This document shows, piece after piece, positions 48,606-60,294 of a stretch of 64,000 bases of DNA. The position numbers were made by a program, and so were the translations under genes. The stretch covers positions 372,001 to 436,000 of the forward strand of contig NZ_CAHS01000015.1 of NCBI RefSeq assembly GCF_001050515.1. The letters run 5' to 3'. The DNA is from Erwinia piriflorinigrans CFBP 5888 (GTDB lineage Bacteria; Pseudomonadota; Gammaproteobacteria; Enterobacterales; Enterobacteriaceae). The notes beneath the pieces were generated by a model that saw only the letters and a program-made list of their open reading frames with translations, ran no database searches and was not told the DNA's origin. The first letter of the stretch is position 1. Each line of letters begins with the position of its first letter.

Positions 48606-50392
48606 TAATCATTCTCTAATGGCTGATCTTTACCCTTTTTCACCACTTCAATACCCAACTCGCTAAGAGACGCCGGATTAGCAAAGTTAGGTGCTTCCGT
48701 CATCAGACAGGCCGCAGCGGTAGTTTTTGGGAAGGCGATCACGTCACGGATATTATCCGTTCCGGTCAGCAGCATCACCAGCCTGTCGAGGCCGAAAGCG
48801 AGACCGGCGTGCGGTGGCGTACCGAATTTTAACGCGTCCAGCAGGAAACCAAACTTCTCTCGCTGCTCCTGCTCGGTAATGCCGAGAATGCCGAACACCG
48901 TTTGCTGCATCTGACCGTTGTGAATACGCACCGAGCCGCCGCCCACCTCATAACCATTAATGACCATATCGTAGGCATTAGCAATGGCCGTTTCGGGTGC
49001 TTCTTTCAGTTGTTCTGGCGACATTTCTTTCGGCGCGGTAAACGGGTGATGCATGGCGGTCAGACCATCTTCACCGTCATCTTCAAACATCGGGAAGTCC
49101 AGCACCCACAGCGGAGCCCAGGCCGATTCGTTGGTGATTTTCAGATCGCGACCCAGCTTGAGGCGCAGCGCGCCCAGCGCATCGGCCACCACTTTCGCAC
49201 TGTCGGCACCAAAGAAGATCAGATCGCCATCGGCCGCAGCGGTACGCTGTAGAATGGATTCAACGATCTCTGCATTGAGGAATTTCGCCACCGGACTGGT
49301 GATCCCCTCAATGCCCTTAGCACGTTCGTTAACCTTGATGTAAGCCAGGCCTTTCGCACCGTAGGTCTCAATAAACTTGGCGTAATCGTCAATTTGCTTA
49401 CGGCTTAAAGCCGAACCACCCGGAACCCGCAGCGCCGCCACACGTCCTTTCACATCATTTGCCGGGCCGGAGAACACCTTAAACTCAACATCCTTCAGCA
49501 GGTCGGCAACATCCACCAGCTCCATCGGATTGCGCAAATCCGGTTTATCAGAACCATAACGGCGCATCGCTTCAGCGAAAGTCATGCTCGGGAATGCACC
49601 GAGATCCACCGACTTGACGTCCAGCCACAGATCACGCACCAGGCGTTCCATCACTTCGCGCACCTGCGGTGCGGTCATAAATGACGTTTCCACGTCGATC
49701 TGGGTAAATTCAGGCTGGCGATCGGCGCGCAGATCCTCATCACGGAAACATTTGACGATCTGGTAGTAACGATCGAAGCCCGACATCATCAGCAGCTGTT
49801 TAAACAGCTGTGGCGACTGCGGCAATGCATAGAACTTCCCTTTATGCACGCGGCTTGGCACCAGATAGTCACGAGCGCCTTCCGGCGTGGCTTTGGTCAG
49901 CATCGGCGTTTCAATGTCGAGGAAACCTTGATCGTCCATAAAACGCCGCACAAAACTGGTAATTTTGGCACGGGTTTTCAGGCGGTTCGCCATATCAGGA
50001 CGACGCAGATCCAGATAGCGATATTTCAGTCGGGCTTCTTCACTGTTAATGTGGTTCGAATCCAGCGGCAGCGGTTCAGAGCGGTTGATGATGGTCAGTT
50101 CGGTGGCGAAAACTTCAATTTCACCGGTCGCCATGTCACCATTTTTATTTTTTTCGTCGCGTGCACGCACGGTGCCAACGATCTGAATGCAAAACTCGTT
50201 ACGCAGTTCAGAAGCCAGCTGGAAAGCTTCCTGGCGGTCCGGGTCGAAGAACACCTGTACGATACCTTCACGGTCACGCATATCAATAAAGATCAGGCTG
50301 CCGAGGTCGCGGCGGCGGTTAACCCAACCGCACAATGTCACTTGCTGGCCTACATGAGACAGGTTGATCTGTCCACAATACTCGGTACGCAT
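48605..50392 (-). CDS. aspS: Aspartyl-tRNA synthetase
   Basis: 595 residues (E. coli 590). N-terminal OB anticodon-binding domain (1-105), class II catalytic core with the bacterial GAD insertion (about 290-420). Motif 2 is [16 protein letters not shown], and motif 3 [19 protein letters not shown] precedes the ATG. First gene of the aspS-nudB-yebC-ruvC series. Confidence 0.98.
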   Translation of the reverse strand: MRTEYCGQINLSHVGQQVTLCGWVNRRRDLGSLIFIDMRDREGIVQVFFDPDRQEAFQLASELRNEFCIQIVGTVRARDEKNKNGDMATGEIEVFATELTIINRSEPLPLDSNHINSEEARLKYRYLDLRRPDMANRLKTRAKITSFVRRFMDDQGFLDIETPMLTKATPEGARDYLVPSRVHKGKFYALPQSPQLFKQLLMMSGFDRYYQIVKCFRDEDLRADRQPEFTQIDVETSFMTAPQVREVMERLVRDLWLDVKSVDLGAFPSMTFAEAMRRYGSDKPDLRNPMELVDVADLLKDVEFKVFSGPANDVKGRVAALRVPGGSALSRKQIDDYAKFIETYGAKGLAYIKVNERAKGIEGITSPVAKFLNAEIVESILQRTAAADGDLIFFGADSAKVVADALGALRLKLGRDLKITNESAWAPLWVLDFPMFEDDGEDGLTAMHHPFTAPKEMSPEQLKEAPETAIANAYDMVINGYEVGGGSVRIHNGQMQQTVFGILGITEQEQREKFGFLLDALKFGTPPHAGLAFGLDRLVMLLTGTDNIRDVIAFPKTTAAACLMTEAPNFANPASLSELGIEVVKKGKDQPLEND

Positions 50393-50704
50393 AACGTTAT
50401 CCTTTTAACTTCAGCGCTGCTGGCGCAGCATTTTTAATCAATACCCGGCTTTGAGTAGCGCTGCTGCCGCGAAAAATGGCGTTCATTATAATGGAAAATG
50501 GCTTACAGGATAAGTGTTGTCCATGAGGGAAAACGCCAGAAAAACATCCGCTATCACCCCATTGGCGTTAACTGATTAACAAAACGGCAGCCGCATGTCA
50601 TACCCGCTAACACAACTCGCTGCTTTAATAACATTAATTTCATCGTAACAAGGAACTTTTACTTTGTATTCTTACCTTTTTTCGCTATCTGTACGGAGAG
50701 AGCA
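50393..50704. other. Divergent aspS-yecD intergenic region
   Basis: About 310 bases between two divergent genes. Nothing beyond the two promoter regions is expected. ATTATAAT near 50485-50492 is a good minus/plus -10 candidate, and GGAACTTTTACTTTG near 50653 has no matching sigmaE -10. No gene or RNA recognised. Confidence 0.5.
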
Positions 50705-51271
50705 ATGTTGACACTGAACCCAAAAACCACCGCGCTGGTGCTGATCGATCTACAGGAAGGTATTCTGCCCTATGCACAGGGGCCTCACAGCGCAGGTGAC
50801 GTGATAGCACGCTCCGCGAAGCTGGCAGAAAAATTTCGTTCCACGCAGTCAGCGGTTGTGCTGGTGCGCGTCGGCTGGTCCGCAGACTTTACCGATGCGC
50901 TACGGCAGCCGGTTGATGCCGCTCACGGCAGCGCTGCGCTGCCGGAAAACTGGTGGAATTTTCCTGCCGCTTTAGGCGTACAGCCTGATGATATTCACGT
51001 GACCAAACGCCAATGGGGGGCTTTTTACGGCACCGATTTGGAATTGCAGCTGCGGCGTCGCGGCATTGACACGCTGGTGCTGGGCGGCATTGCCACCAAC
51101 ATTGGCGTCGAGTCTACTGCTCGTAACGCCTGGGAACTGGGCTTTAATCTGATCATCGCCGAAGATATTTGCAGCACGGCCAGCCTTGAGCAGCATGAGG
51201 CCAGCATGAACTGGATCTTCCCGCGTATTGCCCGTGTTCGTCATAGCAACGAGGTGATGGCCGCATTGTGA
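50705..51271 (+). CDS. yecD: YecD, isochorismatase-family hydrolase
   Basis: 188 residues, the E. coli length. Isochorismatase-like fold: [13 protein letters not shown] with the conserved Asp near residue 16, and Lys in [13 protein letters not shown]. Where active cysteine hydrolases have a Cys (VATD.CV), this protein reads [12 protein letters not shown], with Gly in place of the nucleophile, as also remembered for E. coli YecD. Activity is therefore uncertain. GGAGAG precedes the ATG. Confidence 0.92.
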   Translation: MLTLNPKTTALVLIDLQEGILPYAQGPHSAGDVIARSAKLAEKFRSTQSAVVLVRVGWSADFTDALRQPVDAAHGSAALPENWWNFPAALGVQPDDIHVTKRQWGAFYGTDLELQLRRRGIDTLVLGGIATNIGVESTARNAWELGFNLIIAEDICSTASLEQHEASMNWIFPRIARVRHSNEVMAAL

Positions 51272-51375
51272 TCCGCTGTCGGCAAGCGCGGTGAAGCGGT
51301 ATCTCTTATGCTTTCTTGCGCAACCGTCGCCGGAAACGTTACATTCGGCGGCAAGCAATCTCAACAGGATACGCG

Positions 51376-52200
51376 ATGATGCCGTTTTACCTCGGCCTGC
51401 CGCAGTGGCAGCACCCGCAATGGAAAAAGCTGGGAATGACGACCCTGGAAGATTATGCGCGCTACTTTAACTGCGTTGAGGGCAACACCACGCTCTACGC
51501 TCTGCCAAAACCGGAGATAGTACAGCGCTGGCGTTCAATGACGCACGACGGGTTTCGTTTCTGCTTCAAATTTCCCGCCACCATAAGCCATCAGGCATCG
51601 CTGCGTCAGTGTGGCGATCTCTGTGCGGAATTCTTTAGCCTGCTGGATCCGCTGGCTGACCGCATCGGCCAGTACTGGCTGCAACTTCCTTCCGCCTTCT
51701 CACCCTCGGATCTGCCTGCACTCTGGGCGTTTTTGGACGCACTGCCGCAGCCGTTCCGCTATGGTGTTGAGGTACGACACCCTGAATTTTTTGCCAAAGG
51801 CGAGGCGGAGCGCGCGCTCAATCGCGGGCTGCACCAGCGTAACGTTAACCGGGTTATCCTTGATACGCGTGGCGTTCACAGCGCCATTCCATCCAGCGCG
51901 GCCATTATCGAAGCCCAGCATAAAAAACCAAAGCTGCCGGTACATGCGGTGATGACATCCGATGCGCCCATGATCCGTTTTATCGGCGGAGATAACGCAC
52001 AGGCTAATTTGCGCTGGTTTCAATCCTGGCTGGATCGTTTACCGCAATGGAGCCGTACTGGCCAGCCGTGGTTATTTATCCACACCCCGGATGTCGGCTT
52101 CGCGCCGGATCTGGTGCGCCATCTGTGGCCAGAACTACAGCGTGCTCTGCCCCAGCTGGGAGAAGCGCCTGACTGGCCGCAGCAAGAGAGTTTGTTTTGA
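51376..52200 (+). CDS. yecE: YecE, DUF72 family protein
   Basis: 274 residues from ATG 51376 (E. coli 272; IGLPQW, YARHFNCVEGNTTLYALP). TIM-barrel-like DUF72 fold with the conserved FRFCFKFPATISH, VEVRHPEF and LFIHTPD. Function is unknown. CAGGAT lies before the tandem ATG codons. It is separated from yecD by 104 bases. Confidence 0.94.
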   Translation: MMPFYLGLPQWQHPQWKKLGMTTLEDYARYFNCVEGNTTLYALPKPEIVQRWRSMTHDGFRFCFKFPATISHQASLRQCGDLCAEFFSLLDPLADRIGQYWLQLPSAFSPSDLPALWAFLDALPQPFRYGVEVRHPEFFAKGEAERALNRGLHQRNVNRVILDTRGVHSAIPSSAAIIEAQHKKPKLPVHAVMTSDAPMIRFIGGDNAQANLRWFQSWLDRLPQWSRTGQPWLFIHTPDVGFAPDLVRHLWPELQRALPQLGEAPDWPQQESLF

Positions 52201-52286
52201 TATTCTCCTGCCAGAATGTGGGGCGACAGCCTGACAATTGTTAGCTACCCTATCAGCAGGATATTTCTTACATGATGGGGTATGGA

Positions 52287-54473
<2,187 letters not shown>

Positions 54474-54504
54474 TAGCACGGCACCTGATGAAGATGCTCT
54501 GTGC

Positions 54505-54535
54505 AAAAGGCCGACCGGGAAACCGATCGGCCTTT
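54505..54535. terminator. Bidirectional terminator after cmoB
   Basis: AAAGGCCGA-CCGG, loop, CCGATCGGCCTTT with A and T flanks (54505-54535). It can serve cmoB on plus and the small-protein pair on minus. Confidence 0.85.
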
Positions 54536-54627
54536 AACTCTTGCCGCTCATAGACAGCGCAATATATCGGCACATGTCATAACGGCCCATTGCGTAAAAA
54601 TGTTGCTTCAGGGATGCGCCGGTTAGC

Positions 54628-54822
54628 TCAGCGCGGATGGTTTTTTCTTTGCTCAATAAGCGAATCAAGGCTTTCCAAAGAGACTTCCAACGCTGGGGTC
54701 GGTATTGTTCTCGGCATACCCAGATCGCCTTTGGCGTTTGCGGGCGCATGACCTGAAGTTGCACCCTGAGCGCTGGACTGTTGAGCGTTCTGCTGGTTAG
54801 TTGGAACAAAAGGCTCTGCCAT
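54628..54822 (-). CDS. Small polar protein of unknown function (second of a pair)
   Basis: 64 residues. GAGGAG lies seven bases before the ATG, the best ribosome site in the neighbourhood. The N-terminal half is low-complexity and disordered (rich in Gln, Asn, Ala, Ser, Pro). The C-terminal half, IPTPALEVSLESLDSLIEQRK, looks like one amphipathic helix. No membrane segment. I recognise no family. It starts 9 bases after the stop of the small membrane protein at 54832-54990 and ends upstream of a terminator, so they form a two-gene transcript. An overlapping frame at 54534-54809 is judged a shadow. Confidence 0.65.
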   Translation of the reverse strand: MAEPFVPTNQQNAQQSSAQGATSGHAPANAKGDLGMPRTIPTPALEVSLESLDSLIEQRKNHPR

Positions 54823-54831
54823 AGTGACTCC

Positions 54832-54990
54832 TCAGCCGATTTTTAACACGGCTACAATGATAACAAATACCACGAAACTCCAGCCGGTAAATTGCATTTC
54901 TTCAAAGGATTTACCAATGAGATATGCCTTTTTATCATGGATATTTTCGATTCCACCCGACGCTTCTGCATCCCCGCAGATTTTAGCCAT
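54832..54990 (-). CDS. Small single-span membrane protein of unknown function (first of a pair)
   Basis: 52 residues. The frame opens ATG GCT AAA ATC TGC and reads MAKICGDAEASGGIENIHDK, then KAYLIGKSFEEMQFTG, then a hydrophobic C-terminal helix WSFVVFVIIVAVLKIG and TGA. It is predicted N-in or N-out with a short polar head and a membrane anchor. The ribosome site (GTGAAAGA) is weak. The tight linkage (9 bases) to the well-initiated small gene downstream and normal codon use support it being real. I recognise no family. Nothing equivalent stands between cmoB and cutC in E. coli as I recall. Confidence 0.6.
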   Translation of the reverse strand: MAKICGDAEASGGIENIHDKKAYLIGKSFEEMQFTGWSFVVFVIIVAVLKIG

Positions 54991-55088
54991 TCTTTCACTT
55001 ATTTAGCGTATTTTACTGATTCTTCTGTCAATCTCTGAAATGTGATTCAGTTGTCATATCAGCTGAGAATGCCGCTGGCTTAAGCAAC

Positions 55089-55117
55089 AAAAAAAACCCC
55101 AACAAAGGTGCTGGGGT
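55089..55117 (-). terminator. Terminator of cutC / MicL
   Basis: On the minus strand, ACCCCAGCACCTTTGTTGGGGT followed by eight T. About 100 bases after the cutC stop. Confidence 0.85.
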
Positions 55118-55449
55118 CTGGTACTTGCAAACATCACGTCAACGTTCGACGTGCTGCGCGGCAAAATCTGCTGTGCGTTTGACGCTGGGTAAACGTCAAT
55201 TGCATTTCAACTTTCATGCCACTCGTCCCGGTGAAGCCGCCATAAGCACATTTTTCATCGCGGCGACCACATCGGCATCGACGCAGGTACGGCTGAACTC
55301 GTCGATTTCAGTGTCAGAACACATTGAAACGCCCGCTTTGCGGTAACGCATGGTTGAGGAAACCCGCTGGCTTGCTGAACTGTGAAGTTCCATCACGCCC
55401 GCATCAATAAACTTTTGCAGGTTGCTCAGACGGACTCCCGCTCCGGCCA
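55091..55449 (-). ncRNA. micL: Probable MicL sRNA from the cutC 3' region
   Basis: In E. coli the sigmaE-dependent sRNA MicL starts inside cutC and ends at the cutC terminator. Here the minus strand inside cutC has GGAACTT (55484-55478), 17 bases, TCCAA (55460-55456), a good sigmaE promoter, predicting a start near 55449. The transcript would run through the stop codon and a 118-base 3' UTR to the terminator near 55096, about 350 nt (E. coli primary MicL 307). The processed form and its lpp pairing region could not be verified. Confidence 0.5.
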
Positions 55450-55969
55450 TAATAATTGGAGTACAAGACTGGCGGATAAGTTCCCTGATCAAAGGTAAAC
55501 CACTTTCAGCACTTTGTTGCTGGCCGGATGTCAGGATCCGCGTCACCCCTAAATCCGCGATCTGTGCCATCGTCATCAGCGGGTTATGGCACAGATCGAA
55601 TGCACGATGAAAGGTGATATCCATCCCCTGACTCAGTTGCATTACCTGGCGCATACGCGGCAGATCCACATGGCCGTCAACATCCAGCAAGCCGATGACC
55701 AGTCCTGGAAATCCCCGTTCACGAATAAACGAGATATCGGACTTCATCAGGTCAAACTCAGCGGCGCTGTAACAAAAATCGCCCCCTCTCGGACGCACGA
55801 TAGGGTGAACAGGAATGCTCACACGTTGACGCACGCTTTCTAATGCGCCAGCCGAAGGCGTCAACCCGCCTTCTGCAGGTGCAGAGCACAATTCAATGCG
55901 GTCGGCGCCCGCACGCTCTGCCGTTACTGCGCATTCCACTCCGTAGCAGCATATTTCCAGTTGTCGCAT
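55214..55969 (-). CDS. cutC: CutC family protein
   Basis: 251 residues (E. coli 248). TIM-barrel CutC fold: [72 protein letters not shown]. It was named for copper homeostasis, but in E. coli the copper phenotype was later traced to the overlapping sRNA MicL, so the protein's own role is unknown. Confidence 0.95.
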   Translation of the reverse strand: MRQLEICCYGVECAVTAERAGADRIELCSAPAEGGLTPSAGALESVRQRVSIPVHPIVRPRGGDFCYSAAEFDLMKSDISFIRERGFPGLVIGLLDVDGHVDLPRMRQVMQLSQGMDITFHRAFDLCHNPLMTMAQIADLGVTRILTSGQQQSAESGLPLIRELIRQSCTPIIMAGAGVRLSNLQKFIDAGVMELHSSASQRVSSTMRYRKAGVSMCSDTEIDEFSRTCVDADVVAAMKNVLMAASPGRVA

Positions 55970-56057
55970 CCTGTCCTCCGGTTATCACTGCTGGGCTGTT
56001 TGTTTATGTATACTTAGCGTTGCTGAATTAGTGTTTAAACTAACAGAGAACATTATC

Positions 56058-57197
56058 ATGCCATTCAATTTCGATCGGCGGATAGACCGCCGTCACAGCG
56101 ATAGCCTTAAATGGAAAAAGTACGGCGACCGGGATATTATTCCACTATGGATTGCCGATACCGACTTTCGTGCTGCCGAGTGCATTATTAACGCTTTACA
56201 GCAGCGTGTGTCGCAAGGAGTTTTCGGTTACGGCGTCACGTCTGAAGACTTCGCGGCGACCGCCATTGAACGCATGGATAGCCGTTATGGCTGGAAAATT
56301 CAGCCAGAGTGGCTGGTTTTTTTGCCCGGCGTAGTGACCGGTATCAACATCGCGGTGCGCGCATTTACTGAAGCGCATCAAAGCACAGTCTCTGCAAGTC
56401 CTATTTACCCGCCCTTCTTCCTGGCACCCAAATTAGCCGGGCGGACGCATCGAAGCGTAGCGCTACGGCTGGAGCAACAGCGCTGGGTGCTGGATCTGGA
56501 CAGCCAGGAGGACAGGCTGAGCGGTAACGAAAAGCTGCTACTACTATGTAATCCGCATAATCCCGGCGGCACCGTCTACCGCCGCAGCGAGCTGGAGGCA
56601 CAGCTGCGCTTCGCGCAGCGCCACGACCTGCTGGTCTGCTCGGATGAAATCCACTGCGATCTGGTGCTGGAGCCGGGTATCCGCCATATTCCTTTCGCCA
56701 GTCTGAGCGATGATGCGGCACAGCGCTCGATAACCCTGCTGTCGCCGTCTAAAAGCTTCAACATCGCCGGGCTGGGTGCTTCACTGGCAGTGATCCCCAA
56801 CCCTGAGCTGCGCGCGCGCTTTAACCGCATGCGCAAAGGAATTGTACCCGATGTCGATGTGCTGGCTTATGTCGCTGCCGGCGCCGCCTGGCGCGATGGT
56901 CAGCCCTGGCTGGACGCGCAGCTGGATTATCTGCGCACTAATCGTGACAGGCTGGCGCAGCACGTCAATCAGTTATCGGGCCTGAGCATGGTCACGCCGG
57001 AAGCGGGCTTCCTCGGCTGGATCGATGCCAGCGGACTTGGCGTGGCAGACCCGGCGCTTTTCTTCGAAGAACACGGACTTGGATTCTCACCGGGACGCGA
57101 CTTTGGTAACGATCGGTTTGTCCGTTTCAACTTCGGCTGTCAACGCCAGCTGCTTGAAGAAGCGCTACAGCGCATGACGCAGGCGGTGGGTCACTGA
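56058..57197 (+). CDS. PatB/MalY-family PLP-dependent C-S lyase
   Basis: 379 residues from ATG 56058 (MPFNFD..IDRR.SDSLKW, typical for the family). Fold type I aminotransferase-like. PLP Lys K232 in SPSKSFNIAGL, NPHNPGG at 165-171, SDEIHCDL at 195-202. Such enzymes cleave cystathionine or cysteine conjugates to homocysteine or thiols, pyruvate and ammonia; E. coli MalY also represses the maltose regulon, but the gene here has no link to maltose. It sits between cutC and yecM, unlike E. coli, and its 3' end overlaps yecM tail to tail by seven bases. Confidence 0.88.
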   Translation: MPFNFDRRIDRRHSDSLKWKKYGDRDIIPLWIADTDFRAAECIINALQQRVSQGVFGYGVTSEDFAATAIERMDSRYGWKIQPEWLVFLPGVVTGINIAVRAFTEAHQSTVSASPIYPPFFLAPKLAGRTHRSVALRLEQQRWVLDLDSQEDRLSGNEKLLLLCNPHNPGGTVYRRSELEAQLRFAQRHDLLVCSDEIHCDLVLEPGIRHIPFASLSDDAAQRSITLLSPSKSFNIAGLGASLAVIPNPELRARFNRMRKGIVPDVDVLAYVAAGAAWRDGQPWLDAQLDYLRTNRDRLAQHVNQLSGLSMVTPEAGFLGWIDASGLGVADPALFFEEHGLGFSPGRDFGNDRFVRFNFGCQRQLLEEALQRMTQAVGH

Positions 57198-57760
57198 ACC
57201 TCACTTTCGCTGGCGACGATCTCTTTCAGGCTCCAGGGATGAAACTTAATGGTGACCTGGCCATCGGTCACCGCCAGCGTAGGATTTGGCAGCGCTTCCC
57301 CTTCTCCCCGTGGCGCACTGGTTTTAATTGATATGCCCTGCTGCGTCAGCCCCTCGTCGGCCATCAGCGCCAGGGCGCGCGTGCCTAACTGGCTCACATC
57401 ACCACGTAGCACCACTTCCACATGCTCCCAGCCTTCATGGCGGTAGAGACGTTGCCCCGGCCACGGCAGTTCAACTACGCTAATTTTCCACGGCCCGACC
57501 TCGAGCGGCGTGGCTAACTCAAACAGCGCGATGGGCCGCCCGGCAATCTCCTTTTGTGAAAATAGCGTACCGCAGCGTAACAGCCCCTGCTTCCAGCGTT
57601 CTGCGGTAGCGTATTGGTGACAACGTAACGCTATATGATCGACTTCCAGCGGCGGCAAATCCAGCGCTAACCGCTGCGCCAAATGGTGGATTGATTCGGT
57701 AAAACGCGGCAAATCGGCGACTAAATCGGCCAGCTCTTGTACATTTTTCATATCTGACAT
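57191..57760 (-). CDS. yecM: YecM, VOC-superfamily-like protein
   Basis: 189 residues from ATG 57760 (E. coli 188), with AGGA seven bases upstream; a GTG one codon earlier is possible. YecM family: DLPRF...L..RL.L..PPL..DHIALRCHQ.ATAERW, VVELPWPGQRLY.HEGWEHVEVV, PNPTLAVTDG..TIKFHPWSLKEIVASE. The structure of the E. coli protein suggests a metal-binding isomerase/dioxygenase-like fold; substrate unknown. Confidence 0.94.
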   Translation of the reverse strand: MSDMKNVQELADLVADLPRFTESIHHLAQRLALDLPPLEVDHIALRCHQYATAERWKQGLLRCGTLFSQKEIAGRPIALFELATPLEVGPWKISVVELPWPGQRLYRHEGWEHVEVVLRGDVSQLGTRALALMADEGLTQQGISIKTSAPRGEGEALPNPTLAVTDGQVTIKFHPWSLKEIVASESEVQ

Positions 57761-57763
57761 CAC

Positions 57764-58070
57764 AAAATCCTTTCCTTTCTCGATCGATCATGGCCGAAGC
57801 GCACGGCGTCATCGCTATTCTGCCCGACAACATCAGGCAATAATGGGCCACGTTATGATAACAGGCTTTAAATACGCCCTTCTTGCCCGCAGCGGAGCCG
57901 CAGTATGCACCCGCCGCACCCTCAGGTTCCTGGATAACTTGTCTCTAAATGCAGTATACTTTTCCCCTTCTTTTTTGAACGTTGCTGGCAAGGGATGATT
58001 ATCTTCTTGTCGCGACGTGGTGACAACCTCTTGCCCGCCCGCGTGGGCGGAGAAAATTTAAGGTAACTCG
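57764..58070. other. Divergent yecM-argS intergenic region
   Basis: About 310 bases with no gene. It holds the argS promoter: TATACT at 57955-57960 is a good -10. A 6-bp GC hairpin CCGCCC/GGGCGG (58035-58050) lies just before the argS ribosome site and could modulate its translation. Confidence 0.5.
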
Positions 58071-59801
58071 GTGAATATTCAGGCCCTTCTTTCAGAAAAA
58101 GTCAGTCAGGCGATGATCGCGGTAGGTGCTCCGGCAGATTGCGAGCCTCAGGTTCGTCAGTCGGCAAAAGCACAGTTTGGTGATTACCAGGCCAACGGCA
58201 TGATGGCCGTGGCAAAAAAACTGGGTATGCCGCCGCGACAACTGGCTGAAAAGGTGCTGGAGCAGCTGGATCTTAGCGGTATTGCCCATAAAGTTGAAAT
58301 TGCCGGACCCGGTTTTATCAATATTTTCCTTGAGCAGCAGTGGCTTTCTGCACAAATTGACAGCGTATTGACGGCCGAAAAACTCGGCGTCGCGCCTGTC
58401 GCGCCCAAAACGGTGGTTATTGATTACTCTGCGCCTAACGTGGCCAAAGAAATGCACGTCGGTCACGTCCGTTCGACCATCATTGGCGATGCAGCGGTGC
58501 GTACCCTGGAGTTTCTCGGTCATAAGGTGATCCGCGCCAACCACGTCGGCGACTGGGGCACCCAGTTTGGTATGCTGATTGCCTTCCTGGAAAAACAGCA
58601 GAACGAACAGCACGAAGCGATCGCGCTGGCTGACCTTGAAGCCTTCTACCGTGAAGCAAAACGCACCTATGATGAAGATCCGGCGTTCGCCGAGCGTGCA
58701 CGTGGTTACGTGGTTAAATTGCAGGGCGGGGATGAGTACTGCCGCAAAATGTGGAAACAGCTGGTTGACGTGACCATGACGCAGAATCAGCTGATTTATG
58801 ACCGCATGAACGTGACGTTGACGCGTGACGATGTAATGGGTGAAAGCCTGTACAACGATATGCTTCCTGGCATCGTGGCGGATTTGAAAGCCAAAGGGCT
58901 GGCGGTAGAGAGCGAAGGTGCAACGGTGGTTTTCCTTGATGAGTATAAAAACAAGGAAGGTGAACCGATGGGCGTGATCATTCGGAAAAAGGATGGCGGC
59001 TATCTTTACACCACCACCGATATCGCCTGCGCCAAATACCGTTATGAAACGCTGAAAGCCGATCGGGTGTTGTATTACATCGATTCACGCCAGCACCAGC
59101 ATCTGATGCAGGCTTGGACTATCGTGCGCAAAGCGGGTTACGTGCCGGACACAATCCCGTTAGAGCACCATATGTTCGGTATGATGTTGGGCAAAGACGG
59201 TAAGCCGTTTAAAACCCGTGCTGGCGGTACGATCAAGTTGTCCGATCTGCTGGATGAAGCGGTGGATCGCGCCACTAAGCTGGTCGCGGAAAAAAATCCG
59301 GACATGCCCGCCGAAGAGCTGAAAACATTGGCAAATATCGTCGGTATCGGCGCGGTCAAATACGCCGACCTGTCAAAAAGCCGCACTACTGACTATATTT
59401 TCGACTGGGACAATATGCTGGCGTTTGAAGGCAATACCGCCCCCTATATGCAGTACGCTTATACTCGCGTGCTGTCGGTCTTCCGCAAAGCCGGTATCGA
59501 TGCAGATGCGGTGGGTGGGGTAACGCGTATTATTGATGACCGTGAAGCCGCTCTTGCCGTTCGCCTGTTGCAGTTTGAAGAGACGATTACCCAGGTGGCG
59601 CGTGACGGCATGCCGCATGTGATGTGTGCCTATCTGTACGACCTGGCTGGCCTGTTCTCCGGCTTCTACGAACATTGCCCTATTCTCAACGCGGAAGATG
59701 AAGCCACCAAACAGAGTCGTCTGCGTCTGGCGCTGTTAACGGCGAAAACCCTGAAACAGGGTCTGGATACGTTAGGGATTGAAACGGTAGAACGCATGTA
59801 A
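58071..59801 (+). CDS. argS: Arginyl-tRNA synthetase
   Basis: 576 residues (E. coli 577) starting at GTG with AAGGTAA upstream, the same initiator as in E. coli. Class I synthetase: N-terminal additional domain (1-110), HIGH-like HVGH in MHVGHVRST (about 129-132), and C-terminal anticodon-binding DALR domain with [12 protein letters not shown] and [11 protein letters not shown] at the end. Confidence 0.98.
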   Translation: MNIQALLSEKVSQAMIAVGAPADCEPQVRQSAKAQFGDYQANGMMAVAKKLGMPPRQLAEKVLEQLDLSGIAHKVEIAGPGFINIFLEQQWLSAQIDSVLTAEKLGVAPVAPKTVVIDYSAPNVAKEMHVGHVRSTIIGDAAVRTLEFLGHKVIRANHVGDWGTQFGMLIAFLEKQQNEQHEAIALADLEAFYREAKRTYDEDPAFAERARGYVVKLQGGDEYCRKMWKQLVDVTMTQNQLIYDRMNVTLTRDDVMGESLYNDMLPGIVADLKAKGLAVESEGATVVFLDEYKNKEGEPMGVIIRKKDGGYLYTTTDIACAKYRYETLKADRVLYYIDSRQHQHLMQAWTIVRKAGYVPDTIPLEHHMFGMMLGKDGKPFKTRAGGTIKLSDLLDEAVDRATKLVAEKNPDMPAEELKTLANIVGIGAVKYADLSKSRTTDYIFDWDNMLAFEGNTAPYMQYAYTRVLSVFRKAGIDADAVGGVTRIIDDREAALAVRLLQFEETITQVARDGMPHVMCAYLYDLAGLFSGFYEHCPILNAEDEATKQSRLRLALLTAKTLKQGLDTLGIETVERM

Positions 59802-59901
59802 ATCTGCCGGGGCCGGTGTGAAGCACATCGGCCCGGTTATCAACGCCGCGATTAACGGATAATGTTAGCCAACCCGCCTTATCCGCTCACTGCTCCCCGC
59901 A

Positions 59902-60294
59902 CTAATGGTAATTGACCATGACCTCGTTACTGACCACGCGCAGTGGTGGATACACCCGTCCTTTTCCCTCCACCAGCCAAATAAAGCGCAGCGTTTCTCC
60001 CGCAGCCACGTTGGTTAAACCGCGCGTCATCCCACTACCGCCCTCAATCGCCACGCAACGGCTTGTTGAGCACAGCCGCACCTGCAAACCGGCGGGCGCG
60101 GGTGCACTGAGCGTATAGCGCCAGTAGACATCCGTGATGGTTCCGCCCACCGGGGCAGCCGGATTTAGCGGCTGGGACGAGGCCTGCACACCCCGATTCG
60201 ACAGCGCAGGCCCGGTGCCGCTGGCCTGCCATCCACCGTCAGCCGCCGCAGCCAGAACGGGAACGCTCAGCAGCAGCCACAGGATCATTTTCAT
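59902..60294 (-). CDS. flhE: Flagellar protein FlhE
   Basis: 130 residues from ATG 60294, the E. coli length. The signal peptide MILWLLLSVPVLAAAA ends before DGGWQASG. GVQASS, GLQVRLCSTSRC with two cysteines (disulfide), GETLRFIWLVEGKGR and EVMVNY match E. coli FlhE. It is periplasmic and prevents proton leak through the flagellar export apparatus. Its ATG overlaps the flhA TGA by one base. Confidence 0.92.
   Translation of the reverse strand: MKMILWLLLSVPVLAAAADGGWQASGTGPALSNRGVQASSQPLNPAAPVGGTITDVYWRYTLSAPAPAGLQVRLCSTSRCVAIEGGSGMTRGLTNVAAGETLRFIWLVEGKGRVYPPLRVVSNEVMVNYH

Noticed and set aside
50640-50690. GGAACTT upstream of yecD as a sigmaE promoter
   Set aside because: No -10 (TCTGA-like) at 15-17 bases; the downstream sequence is a T-rich tract.
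54534-54809. 91-codon minus-strand frame overlapping the small gene at 54628-54822
   Set aside because: It runs through the terminator hairpin, has no ribosome site, and competes with a frame that has an excellent one.
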